Both the position numbers and the translations under genes were made by a program. Of a stretch of DNA of 64,000 nt, positions 8,867 to 17,166 are shown piece after piece. Under the pieces are notes generated by a model. That model ran no database searches. It was not told the origin of the DNA and saw only the letters and a program-made list of their open reading frames with translations. This DNA comes from Nostoc sp. PCC 7524 (GTDB taxonomy: Bacteria; Cyanobacteriota; Cyanobacteriia; Cyanobacteriales; Nostocaceae): contig NC_019684.1 of assembly GCF_000316645.1 (NCBI RefSeq), forward strand, positions 1,860,001-1,924,000, given 5' to 3'. The first letter of the stretch is position 1. Every line of letters begins with the position of its first letter.

Positions 8867-9482
8867 AGTTACCAGAGACAAACAAGTTTCTTCTTTGCAA
8901 GCTGTTAAGTATTTCTTCTTAAGTTGCTTAATTCTGCCCATAATTGATATTCATCCTGCTGCTGCCCATAAAGTAGAAATAGCCGCAGATGTGGGTGCTA
9001 CACTTCACATTGAACCAAACGATACTCCTCGCGCTGGGGAATCGGCACAAGCTTGGTTTGCTTTGACTCGTAAAGGTGGTAAGGTAATTCCTTTGACACA
9101 ATGTGACTGTCAATTAGCTGTGTACGCGCAGCCCTACACACCCAACGAACCTGCATTAATAGAACCATCATTAACCCCAGTCAATGCCGAACGCTATCAA
9201 GGCATACCAGGGGCAGATATTACCTTTCCCAAACCTGGAATTTATCAACTTAAGTTAATAGGAAAACCCAAATCTGGTGCAGATTTCCAACCCTTTGAGT
9301 TGAAATTTGAAGTGACTGTAGCAGCTGGTTCAGGGAGAAATCTTCACAGCCAGCAAGAAATCAAAAATGTTGTGGGAGAGAGTAAATTGTCATCGTTGCC
9401 ATTGTGGGCGATCGCTCTTCCCACTGTAGCAGTTTTGGGTGTAATATTTGCTGCTTGGCAGCGTCAAAAAGGTAATAGTTAA
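8841..9482 (+). CDS. Exported protein with C-terminal membrane anchor, CopC/YtkA-like
   Basis: A 213-residue protein with a signal sequence (about residues 22-42, ending HPAAA). Predicted cleavage leaves a mature N-terminus beginning HKVEIAADVG. A beta-rich domain contains the CDC motif in LTQCDCQLAV, and a C-terminal helix (about 186-206) is followed by RQK. A first-position His on a beta-sandwich recalls CopC-like copper proteins, where that His is a copper ligand; here this is inference. The start overlaps the 3' end of the UreH-type gene, and the stop is one base from the stop of the convergent DUF4231 gene, so no terminator fits between them. Confidence 0.75.
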   Translation: MFPQVNHSKVTRDKQVSSLQAVKYFFLSCLILPIIDIHPAAAHKVEIAADVGATLHIEPNDTPRAGESAQAWFALTRKGGKVIPLTQCDCQLAVYAQPYTPNEPALIEPSLTPVNAERYQGIPGADITFPKPGIYQLKLIGKPKSGADFQPFELKFEVTVAAGSGRNLHSQQEIKNVVGESKLSSLPLWAIALPTVAVLGVIFAAWQRQKGNS

Positions 9483-9483
9483 A

Positions 9484-10350
9484 TTAAGAACTCGGTTCTG
9501 AGTGTGATTCGTTAGATTGGGCAGATTCTTTTTTCTCTGATTGCGTCTCGCTAGTCTGTTGCACTTGTTGCAAATGAATATTATTTACTTGCACAATAAA
9601 GTATTCTAATGCTTGGCTTGCCTTTTGTTGCTGTTGGATTTCATCAGACGCATCATAGCAACGATAAGGTGGAGTGACTCCCAAAATAAATTTTTCTTGT
9701 TCGGCTTCTAACAGTTCAACGGCTGTGTTAGCAGTAATCCAATTCTTTTGAAAAGGAAAAGATGTCACTATGCTTGCCATAATGGAAGCAATAGCTGGAC
9801 AGATAACAGGCAACCACCTTAACCATGCTTGCCCCGATTCTATTTTATCTACCAACACTAAAATAGGTGTGATGCCCGAAAACACAACAGTCGTAATTTG
9901 CAGAATATAGTAAATAGTTCTCGATAAATTCCGAGTCCGTTTATAGTCATCAATTAACTCTTGGCTGTACTGTAAAGCTTTTGCTTTGATAGGGGTAAAA
10001 TTACTGTATTGTCCAGAATTATTACTCAAGAGATAAGTATATAGTTCAGCTTTTTTGTTAAATTCATGTTGATTAACTAACTTTTTTGAGTCTTGAAAAA
10101 CTTGCCTATTGATAATAAATACAAAACCTACCAAACTCAGAGAGATGATGCCATAAGTGGTAAAATTCTCATATTTGGAAAACACAAGCACAAAAATCAC
10201 AGCTATGAATAGGATAGCTAACAATAAATTCTCAATTATCTTCAGTGTCAATAATCTTTTTTGCTCTCCTGAAGAGAATAAATTCGTTCCGCCGTTATAA
10301 TTAGTGTTTGGGGATTGATTATCAATACTGGTAAATTCAGATGTAGTCAT
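9484..10350 (-). CDS. DUF4231-type membrane protein
   Basis: A 288-residue protein with four likely helices in two pairs (about 39-60 and 65-82, then 145-170 and 177-197), the arrangement of DUF4231/SLATT-type membrane proteins. The segment RTRNLSRTIYYILQI just before the third helix matches what I know of DUF4231. The N-terminus is Asn/Ser-rich, and the C-terminus is a Gln/Glu/Ser-rich tail after ALEYFIVQVNNIH. Related SLATT proteins are proposed pore-forming effectors in nucleotide-activated defence systems, but no nucleotide cyclase, SLOG or other defence partner is next to this gene, so a defence role is not supported here. Confidence 0.75.
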   Translation of the reverse strand: MTTSEFTSIDNQSPNTNYNGGTNLFSSGEQKRLLTLKIIENLLLAILFIAVIFVLVFSKYENFTTYGIISLSLVGFVFIINRQVFQDSKKLVNQHEFNKKAELYTYLLSNNSGQYSNFTPIKAKALQYSQELIDDYKRTRNLSRTIYYILQITTVVFSGITPILVLVDKIESGQAWLRWLPVICPAIASIMASIVTSFPFQKNWITANTAVELLEAEQEKFILGVTPPYRCYDASDEIQQQQKASQALEYFIVQVNNIHLQQVQQTSETQSEKKESAQSNESHSEPSS

Positions 10351-10747
10351 TGCCTGTTATCTCTTTTGTTAATACTTAGTTAAATTTAGCTACTGCAATT
10401 CCCTGGAAATCAGAAGATGCAGATATACAAGGCAAATTATCACTACACAGCCTCATCAAATGTTGATGATTTGGTGTGTAAAGAAGAGTCGAATTTAGCA
10501 ATATTTACAGCTAGCTAGGCTCTCAAAAGTAGAACTAGCTTTATGTGTCAAAATTTACTCGAATATAATCGAACAAAAAATAAGGCGCAATGATAAATAA
10601 CGATAATTAAGCTTTTTTTAACAAGCCCTTGGGGGAATTGGGCATTGGGTGTAGTCTGTGCTGGGTGCAAGGGGGGAGGACTTTCCCCATTTCTCCCTGC
10701 CCCCCCACTTCCCACTCCCGACACCCCACTCCCGACACCCCACTCCC
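10351..10747. other. Intergenic region of about 400 bases with small palindromes and a C-rich tandem repeat
   Basis: No convincing gene was found. It contains a short palindrome around 10456 (CATCAAATGTTGATG) and an AGCTAG/CTAGCT inverted pair near 10512-10542. At 10711-10748 there is a 14-base tandem repeat with unit CCCACTCCCGACAC that runs up to the galE stop codon. The region holds the DUF4231 gene promoter and the galE 3' end. Confidence 0.6.
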
Positions 10748-11746
10748 CTATTTATGTCTTTTCAAATGCCATTGCCACGCATGGGCAACAATATCTTTAA
10801 TATCCGGATATTGGGGTTGCCAACCAAGAAGTTTTCTGGCTTTCTCACCGCTACCAATTAAGCTGGGGGGATCTCCGGGGCGGCGATCGCACTCTTGTAT
10901 TGGTATATTCATAGCAGTTACCTGTTCAGCAGCTGCGATCACTTCTCTGACAGAAAAGCCTTGGCCATTACCTAAATTGAAAACTTCGCTATCACCACCT
11001 TTGAGTAGATACTCTAACCCTAAAACGTGGGCATCTGCCAAGTCGCTCACATGAATGTAATCCCGTATACAAGTACCATCGGGGGTGGGGTAATCAGTGC
11101 CGAAAATGGAAATAGATTGACGCTTACCCAAAGCTGTCAGCAGTACCAAGGGAATTAAATGAGTTTCCGGGTTGTGATCCTCACCTAATAACCCATCAGG
11201 ATGAGCGCCAGCCGCATTGAAATAACGAAAACGCACTGATTTTAAACCATAAGCCACATCAAAATCCGATAGAATCCGCTCTACCATCAGCTTAGTAGCC
11301 CCATAGGGATTGATGGGATTTTGGGGATGGTTTTCTGGAATGGGTACAACATCCGGTACACCATAGGTAGCACAGGTGGAAGAAAAGACAAAATTCTTAA
11401 TAGATGCCGCCAGCATCGCTTCTAACAGCACCAGTGTACCCAGAACGTTGTTGCGGTAGTATTTGGCTGGATCTGTAACTGATTCACCGACATAAGCATA
11501 GGCCGAAAAGTGCATGACGGCGGCAAAATTTCTGGTTTTAAATAAATTGTCCAACAGGGCGCGATCGCTAGTATCGCCTTCTACCAGATCTACCTGCAAC
11601 ACTTGCTCTACAAGATCACGATGCCCATAAACCAAGTTATCCAGTATCACCACGTCATAACCTGCTTGCTTGAGAGCTAATACCGTGTGTGAACCGATAT
11701 ATCCCGCTCCCCCCGTTACCAAAATGCTGGGCTTTCCAGGTGACAT
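10748..11746 (-). CDS. galE: UDP-glucose 4-epimerase
   Basis: This enzyme interconverts UDP-glucose and UDP-galactose using bound NAD, feeding exopolysaccharide and glycolipid synthesis. It is an extended short-chain dehydrogenase. The Rossmann motif TGGAGYIGSH lies near the N-terminus, followed by VILDNLVYGH, the catalytic Ser/Thr region FSSTCATYG, and YGATKLMVE, which carries the catalytic Tyr and Lys. A substrate-binding RYFNAAGAHPDG follows, as in GalE. I prefer the start at 11746 (MSPGKPSILVTGG), preceded by an AAAGGA ribosome-binding site. A frame extension to 11776 adds ten unsupported residues. Length (332) fits the family. Confidence 0.95.
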   Translation of the reverse strand: MSPGKPSILVTGGAGYIGSHTVLALKQAGYDVVILDNLVYGHRDLVEQVLQVDLVEGDTSDRALLDNLFKTRNFAAVMHFSAYAYVGESVTDPAKYYRNNVLGTLVLLEAMLAASIKNFVFSSTCATYGVPDVVPIPENHPQNPINPYGATKLMVERILSDFDVAYGLKSVRFRYFNAAGAHPDGLLGEDHNPETHLIPLVLLTALGKRQSISIFGTDYPTPDGTCIRDYIHVSDLADAHVLGLEYLLKGGDSEVFNLGNGQGFSVREVIAAAEQVTAMNIPIQECDRRPGDPPSLIGSGEKARKLLGWQPQYPDIKDIVAHAWQWHLKRHK

Positions 11747-11986
11747 AGTTTTTCCTTTCCAGTGACAACTACTCAATTAATTTAATTTACCGGTGTACCA
11801 AATTACTAATCTGGAAAATTATAAATATTAGACGCAGTGTGAAAAAATTGCACTAAAATCACTACGACGGTAGTCTTTGGTGTGAGGGGTGAGGTATTTT
11901 AGGTCAAATTACCGTTGACGATAAAATAAATCCACTTTATGAAACCTCTAGGCTCACCACAAAAGGAGATTTGAGAGTAAAGATCT

Positions 11987-12682
11987 ATGTTTCTACTGCT
12001 AAGTCGGGTACTGTTGTGGTTACTAATTGGTGTAATTGTATACTCTGTGTTTCAGAGATTCTACCCTTCTGGAACTTTTGTTGGACGATTAATTTTTGTT
12101 GTTTTATTGGTGGTTATAGCTTTGTCATTTCTGAACCCCAATGAACCAGCTGTAGCATCTTTGTGGCGTTTGGTATCGTTTCCCCTAAAACCTTTAGGGG
12201 CTGCTGTTTTAATGTTGATGTTTGCGGCGCAAAGGATCAAGGGAGGAGGCATTGATAAACCAGGGGGATATTTAGTTGGTTGGGCGCTGACAGTTTTACT
12301 TTTGGCTAGTACACCTGCGATCGCCTATTTCTTAGTCAGAGCTCCGTTAGTCACAGGGGTAACTATCCCTAATTATCAGCTACTATCATCTCCATCGGAG
12401 ACGATTGTCGCTTTGGACACACAAAGCTACCTCATGCCAGTTACAGATATGGTGGGGGATACTATCTTACCCAGTAGCCAATTAAGCCCAGCCACTTTAG
12501 CATTTAAATACTGGGAAACGAAAATCCCCCCTTATCTGATGCAAAATCCCCAACAAATTAGAGAACGAGGATTGCGACTAGAAGACTTTGTACCCAGTGC
12601 AGAAACACTCCAACTGACAACACAGGTTTGGGAAAGTTATCTGAATCAAGTTTACGTTTTCTTACGCGGTCGTCAGACATAA
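11987..12682 (+). CDS. YdcF-like membrane protein apparently missing its central DUF218 domain
   Basis: A 231-residue protein with four N-terminal hydrophobic segments (about residues 4-22, 32-48, 60-80 and 95-118). The segments SFPLKPLGAA, KGGGIDKPGGYLVGWAL and LLLASTPAIAYFL match the membrane part of cyanobacterial YdcF/SanA-family (DUF218) proteins as I remember them. The tail LEDFVPSAETL...YVFLRGR also resembles the end of those proteins. Between them lie only about 75 residues instead of the roughly 200-residue DUF218 domain, and no DUF218 motif is visible. It may be an internally deleted paralogue. A GGAGAT sequence lies about 20 bases before the ATG. It precedes the ABC exporter on the same strand. 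Confidence 0.6.
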   Translation: MFLLLSRVLLWLLIGVIVYSVFQRFYPSGTFVGRLIFVVLLVVIALSFLNPNEPAVASLWRLVSFPLKPLGAAVLMLMFAAQRIKGGGIDKPGGYLVGWALTVLLLASTPAIAYFLVRAPLVTGVTIPNYQLLSSPSETIVALDTQSYLMPVTDMVGDTILPSSQLSPATLAFKYWETKIPPYLMQNPQQIRERGLRLEDFVPSAETLQLTTQVWESYLNQVYVFLRGRQT

Positions 12683-12764
12683 GGGTGCGTCAGCACTTTC
12701 AAATTTGAGATTGTTTAATCCAAAATCTAAAATCTAAAATTCTTCTGCCCCCTGCCTTAATTCC

Positions 12765-14516
12765 ATGAAACAATCTCGACGAATTGCTAAACTTGGTGCT
12801 TACCTCCGTCCCCATTGGCGAGATGCCACTTTCGGCATTTTGGCTTTGTTGTCTGTGAATGGACTAGGGGTTTATATTCCCTGGTTAATTCGCGCTTGCG
12901 TTGACGAAATTGCCAATAATTTTAGCTGGTATGAAATACTACGTTATGTAGTAGTGATTATTTTACTCAGTTCTGCTATGTGGCTAATCCGCATGGCTTC
13001 GCGACTGTGGATATTTGGCGTAGGACGGCAAGTAGAATTTGACCTCAAACAAAGAATTTTTGAGCATTTACTGAAGCTGGAACCTGCTTATTTTGCGACT
13101 AATACCATTGGGGACTTAATTAGCAGGGCTACCAGTGATGTAGATAATGTGAGGCGGTTGTTAGGTTTTGCCGTCTTAAGTTTGGCCAATACGGTGTTTG
13201 CTTACGCTCTTACACTACCAGTCATGCTAGCCATTAACATCAATCTCACACTAGCCTCCTTAGCAGTGTATCCCTTGATGTTTGTATTAGTACATTTGTT
13301 TAGCGATCGCTTACGTCAACAACAGGCAGTAGTACAAGAAAAACTTTCTGATATTAGTGAACTCATTCAAGAAGATGTCAGTGGCATAGCGTTGATTAAA
13401 ATCTACGCCCAAGAAGAAAATGAGCGTCGAGCTTTTGCTCAAAAAAATCAACAGCTATTAGGGGCTAACTTGGCACTAGCAAAAAGCCGGAATACCCTAT
13501 TTCCGCTCATTGGTGGTTTAGCTGGTTTGAGTTCACTAATTATTATCTGGTTGGGAACAACACAGATTGCGGCGGGAACTCTGGCTGTTGGGGATTTTTT
13601 GGCATTGCTCATCTATGTAGAGCGGTTAGTTTTCCCTACCGCCTTGTTAGGATTTACCATTACCGCTTACCAACGGGGAGAAGTAAGTATAGATCGCTTA
13701 GAAGCTATTCTCAGTGTCACCCCCAAAATTCAAGATGATAGAGGTGCGATATATCTACCGATAGTGCAGGTAAGGGGGGAACTGTCAGCGAAAAATCTCA
13801 GTTTCACTTATCCTGGTGCGACTACTCCGGCTCTAGATCAAGTTAACTTTAGAATTAAGCCAGGGGAAACAGTGGCAATTGTCGGTGCCATCGGTTCAGG
13901 AAAGTCTACCTTAGCCAATGCCTTACCCCGCTTATTGGATATTGCCCCAGGACAGTTGTTTTTAGATGGGGTAGATATTACCCAGATTGCCTTAGCAGAT
14001 TTACGTTATGCGATCGCCTACGTACCTCAAGATAGCTTTTTATTTAGCACCACCATCAAAAATAATATTCGCTATGGTGATCCCATCAGCGAACAAGAAA
14101 ATGTAGAGCAGGTAGCTAAATTAGCCCAAATTCACCCAGAAGTGATTAATTTTCCGCAACAATACGAAACTATAGTCGGTGAACGGGGAATTACGCTTTC
14201 TGGTGGACAACGGCAACGTACTGCTTTAGCTAGAGCCTTGTTAGTCAATGCGCCGGTGTTAATCTTAGATGATGCCCTCTCTAGTGTAGATAATCAAACC
14301 GCTACCCAAATCCTCAAAAATCTCTCTGGTGGTACAGAACGCAAAACAGTAGTTTTTATTACTCATCAACTTTCGGCTGCGGCCGCAGCTGATCGGATTT
14401 TGGTGATGGATAAAGGTAAAATTGTGCAAACTGGAAATCATGTACAGTTATTACAAAAACCTGGACTGTACAGAAATTTGTGGAGCCAACATCAGGTAGA
14501 AGAATTACTACGCTAG
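12765..14516 (+). CDS. ABC exporter half-transporter, MdlA-like
   Basis: A 583-residue fused membrane and ATPase protein of the multidrug/lipid exporter (ABCB) type. Six membrane helices occupy about residues 20-300. The nucleotide-binding domain (about 335-575) has Walker A GAIGSGKST, Q-loop AYVPQDSFLFS, signature LSGGQRQR, Walker B VLILDDALSSVD and H-loop FITHQLS. The residue after the Walker B Asp is Asp rather than the catalytic Glu, as in MdlA-type subunits. Such subunits often pair with a second half-transporter, and no partner gene is adjacent. The LSSVDNQT and RILVMDKGKIVQTGNH segments also fit MdlA. Substrate unknown. The gene starts 82 bases after the YdcF-like gene and may be cotranscribed with it. 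Confidence 0.92.
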   Translation: MKQSRRIAKLGAYLRPHWRDATFGILALLSVNGLGVYIPWLIRACVDEIANNFSWYEILRYVVVIILLSSAMWLIRMASRLWIFGVGRQVEFDLKQRIFEHLLKLEPAYFATNTIGDLISRATSDVDNVRRLLGFAVLSLANTVFAYALTLPVMLAININLTLASLAVYPLMFVLVHLFSDRLRQQQAVVQEKLSDISELIQEDVSGIALIKIYAQEENERRAFAQKNQQLLGANLALAKSRNTLFPLIGGLAGLSSLIIIWLGTTQIAAGTLAVGDFLALLIYVERLVFPTALLGFTITAYQRGEVSIDRLEAILSVTPKIQDDRGAIYLPIVQVRGELSAKNLSFTYPGATTPALDQVNFRIKPGETVAIVGAIGSGKSTLANALPRLLDIAPGQLFLDGVDITQIALADLRYAIAYVPQDSFLFSTTIKNNIRYGDPISEQENVEQVAKLAQIHPEVINFPQQYETIVGERGITLSGGQRQRTALARALLVNAPVLILDDALSSVDNQTATQILKNLSGGTERKTVVFITHQLSAAAAADRILVMDKGKIVQTGNHVQLLQKPGLYRNLWSQHQVEELLR

Positions 14517-14599
14517 TATATTTCCTCTAGCATCTATGATTTGGTGTGCGTATAATTTGTCGTGCGAATTGCTTCAGTAATCTACACACGGCAAAATTC

Positions 14600-16087
14600 A
14601 TGTTGGATTTAATACATAATTTCTTAGCAGACGGCTTATTTATCCCCCACGGACATTGTTACCTCTGGAAGCCTGGGTTAGTGGGGTTACACATCTTATC
14701 AGACTCTCTCATTGCTCTGGCTTATTATTCAATTCCCATCACCATAGTTTATTTTGTCCAAAAACGAGAAGATTTTCCATTTAAATGGATACTCCTCTTA
14801 TTTGGAGCCTTCATTGTTTCCTGTGGTACAACCCATGTCATGGAAATTTGGACACTTTGGCATCCAACTTACTGGCTATCTGGCTTGATGAAAGCTATTA
14901 CTGCTTTTATCTCCGTTTATACAGCAATTATTTTAGTACCAATAATTCCCCAGGCGCTAGCTTTACCGAGTCCAGCACAATTAGAGGTAGCTAACAATCA
15001 ATTAAAAGCGGAAATCGTTGAAAGAAAAACAGCAGAAGCAGCTCTTTTACAAATCAAAACCGAATTAGAAACTATAGTTGAGAATCGCACGGCTCAATTA
15101 AAACAAGCGATGTTGCAATCTTTGGCTACTGCTACCAAAGCTCAAGAACAAGCAAGAAAATTAGAAAAAGCCCTCAAAGAATTAGCAACTACACAAGCTC
15201 AACTGGTGCAAACCGAAAAAATGTCTTCTTTGGGACAATTAGTCGCAGGTGTTGCCCATGAAATTAATAATCCCATTAACTTTATTTATGGAAATATCCA
15301 CTTCACGAACGAATATACTCAAGATTTATTAAAATTACTGCTCCTTTACCAAAAGTCTTATCCCCAACCAGTATCAGCTATTCAAGATTATCAGAAAGAA
15401 GTTGACATTGATTTTGTAGCAGATGATTTGCAGAAACTTTTAGCTTCTATCAAAATGGGAGCCGAACGCATCCGTGAAATTGTTTTATCTTTACGCAATT
15501 TCTCACGCCTAGATGAATCAGAATTGAAACAAGTAGATATTCATGAAGGCATTAATAATACACTTTTGCTATTACAAAACCGCTTAAAATTTCAAGGTAA
15601 GCATCCAGACATTCAAGTTATTAAAGAATATGGTAATTTACCTCATATCGATTGTTATCCTGGACAACTAAATCAAGTATTTATGAATGTTCTGGCTAAT
15701 GCTATTGATGCTTTAGAAGAGACATTAGTCAAAAATATCAAACCATTAACTACACCACAGATTCATATTCGCACAGAAGTTTTAGATAGTAACCAAGTCA
15801 TGATTCGCATTGCTGACAACGGTTGTGGCATGACGGAAGAGGTGAGACAAAAAATCTTTGATCCATTCTTTACTACTAAACCTGTCGGTTCAGGTAAGGG
15901 TTTAGGAATGTCAATTAGCTACCAACTGATAGAAAAGCATGGTGGCAACCTGAAATGCAATTCTTCTCTACTTCAAGGTACAGAGTTTTTGATTCAAATT
16001 CCAACTCAGTTGAAGAAGGCAGGAGGCAGGAGGCAGGAGGCAGAGGGCAGAAGGTTTTGTTTAGAAGGGGATTCCGACCCCTCCTAA
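14600..16087 (+). CDS. Sensor histidine kinase with an ETR1-like ethylene/copper-binding membrane domain
   Basis: The N-terminal domain matches the plant ethylene-receptor membrane domain. [13 protein letters not shown] contains Asp35 and Tyr42, and [12 protein letters not shown] contains Ile72, Cys75 and His79. These equal ETR1 Asp25, Tyr32, Ile62, Cys65 and His69 with a constant offset of 10. Cys65 and His69 bind the Cu(I) that coordinates ethylene. After three helices (to about 120) comes a coiled coil (125-210). The kinase core follows with H-box [12 protein letters not shown] (His220), N-box VLANAID, and G1/G2 boxes ADNGCGM and GKGLGMS. I prefer ATG 14600; an upstream GTG at 14546 adds 18 residues unlike the family. 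The C-terminal ~25 residues are encoded by a dispersed repeat (16010-16236). No response regulator is adjacent. Confidence 0.93.
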   Translation: MLDLIHNFLADGLFIPHGHCYLWKPGLVGLHILSDSLIALAYYSIPITIVYFVQKREDFPFKWILLLFGAFIVSCGTTHVMEIWTLWHPTYWLSGLMKAITAFISVYTAIILVPIIPQALALPSPAQLEVANNQLKAEIVERKTAEAALLQIKTELETIVENRTAQLKQAMLQSLATATKAQEQARKLEKALKELATTQAQLVQTEKMSSLGQLVAGVAHEINNPINFIYGNIHFTNEYTQDLLKLLLLYQKSYPQPVSAIQDYQKEVDIDFVADDLQKLLASIKMGAERIREIVLSLRNFSRLDESELKQVDIHEGINNTLLLLQNRLKFQGKHPDIQVIKEYGNLPHIDCYPGQLNQVFMNVLANAIDALEETLVKNIKPLTTPQIHIRTEVLDSNQVMIRIADNGCGMTEEVRQKIFDPFFTTKPVGSGKGLGMSISYQLIEKHGGNLKCNSSLLQGTEFLIQIPTQLKKAGGRRQEAEGRRFCLEGDSDPS

Positions 16088-16236
16088 ACAAGAGCCACCA
16101 AATTGAAAATTTGGTGGGGGTCTTAAACCCTTGCTCCCTACCCTGCGGGAACCCCTTCGGGGAATGGTCGCGGCAGAGGACAGAGGCCAGTATTCCTTCT
16201 GCCTCCTGCCCTCTGCCCTCTGCCTTTCTTGATAAA
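16010..16236. repeat. Multi-hairpin dispersed element, copy 1
   Basis: It begins with a GGCAGGAGGCAG purine tract and ends with the complementary CTGCCCTCTGCC tract, giving long imperfect inverted ends. Inside are a hairpin TTGTTTAG / CTAAACAA capped by AGGGG / CCCCT, then a hairpin CCACCAAATT GAA AATTTGGTGG, then GGGTCTTAAACCC. A second copy lies at 59813-60021 and a diverged relative at 31409-31485. The left end is inside the coding end of the histidine kinase. Confidence 0.85.
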
Positions 16237-16406
16237 ATTTTCTCAATAAACTATCGCCGGGTTACATAAAAATTCACATAATTGATATTATTCCCGACTC
16301 CCTCCAAAGTTCTATCCTTGGCAACTCAGTATTAGTTTGATAGCTGCGTTAGTTTGTTTTGTGGCTTGGGTAGCATAAAGTACCAAAAAACTCGTGCTGC
16401 GTAAAA

Positions 16407-17039
16407 ATGCTGAATATATCAAAATCTCCTGCTGTCAGTTTACAGCATCGTCATCTGGGAGCGATCGCTGCGCTCATCTTAATTAGTCTATTAAGTTCCT
16501 GGAGTGGATTATCACTTCACCATGTTATTGCTAATGGGTGGGATGGTTTGTTATGGGGAATTGCAGATCCAGTTTTAAGTTTGGTAAGTCTGTCTAGTAT
16601 CGTAGCAATTGGCTTACTTTCTGCTGGGGTTGTTCAAGGTTTGCTAATCACGACTGTTTTTCTAGTGTCAGCAATTTTGGGCATATTATTGCATCTATCA
16701 CAGATCAATTTACCAGGTGCAGAGATGACAGTGAGCCTTGCTAGTATTGCCTGTGGTGCGATATTGATCATGCCTCATCAACTACACTGGCTAATCATTG
16801 CTATGGTAGGAGCGATCGCTGGCTGTTTTCAAGGTTACGTTAATGCCCAATCTCTCATCGGAGTCGAAATCATCCCCATACTAACCTACATATTAGGCAC
16901 AGTTTTGACTTTGTATGCAGTTGCCTTAAGTGCTAAAGAAATCACAATTAAAAATGCTTTACCTCAAGTCAATTGCTGGTTAGGTTGGGCTTTCTGTGGA
17001 ATTGGGATTGTGTTATCGCGTCACGTAACGCACCAGTAA
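16407..17039 (+). CDS. Polytopic membrane protein, function unknown
   Basis: A 210-residue protein with about six hydrophobic segments spread through its length, for example AAIALILISLLSSW, LSLVSLSSIVAIGLLSAG, TTVFLVSAILGILLH, WLIIAMVGAIAGCF, and YILGTVLTLYAVALS, and a final WAFCGIGIVLS. I do not recognise a family signature; a transporter or HupE/UreJ-like membrane protein is possible but unsupported. The only conserved-looking polar residues within the helices are His (ISKSPAVSLQHRHLGAIAA, MPHQLHW). It follows the histidine kinase and the hairpin element. Downstream lies a 12-bp inverted repeat that separates it from the convergent sugar transferase. Confidence 0.7.
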   Translation: MLNISKSPAVSLQHRHLGAIAALILISLLSSWSGLSLHHVIANGWDGLLWGIADPVLSLVSLSSIVAIGLLSAGVVQGLLITTVFLVSAILGILLHLSQINLPGAEMTVSLASIACGAILIMPHQLHWLIIAMVGAIAGCFQGYVNAQSLIGVEIIPILTYILGTVLTLYAVALSAKEITIKNALPQVNCWLGWAFCGIGIVLSRHVTHQ

Positions 17040-17102
17040 ATAACGTTCACAAGGCATCCTAGCAGATTCTAAAGCTACATCTTCCCAGTGCCTAATTATT
17101 AG

Positions 17103-17162
17103 TAACATTTAATGAGCAATTAACTAATGAAAATTACACAGTTAATTACCCATTAAATGTTA
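17103..17162. terminator. Long inverted repeat between convergent genes
   Basis: TAACATTTAATG at 17103 pairs perfectly with CATTAAATGTTA ending at 17162, and an inner ATTAACT / AGTTAAT pair extends the stem. It is followed on the plus strand by TAATTTTT. It lies between the stop codons of the 16407 gene and the sugar transferase (stop at 17167), so it probably ends both transcripts. AT-rich stems are weak, so the call is moderate. Confidence 0.6.
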
Positions 17163-17166
17163 ATTT

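Noticed and set aside
9484..10350. Defence-system interpretation of the DUF4231 protein
   Set aside because: SLATT/DUF4231 proteins can be defence effectors, but no nucleotide synthase, SLOG or other partner is adjacent; neighbours are galE and metal-handling genes.
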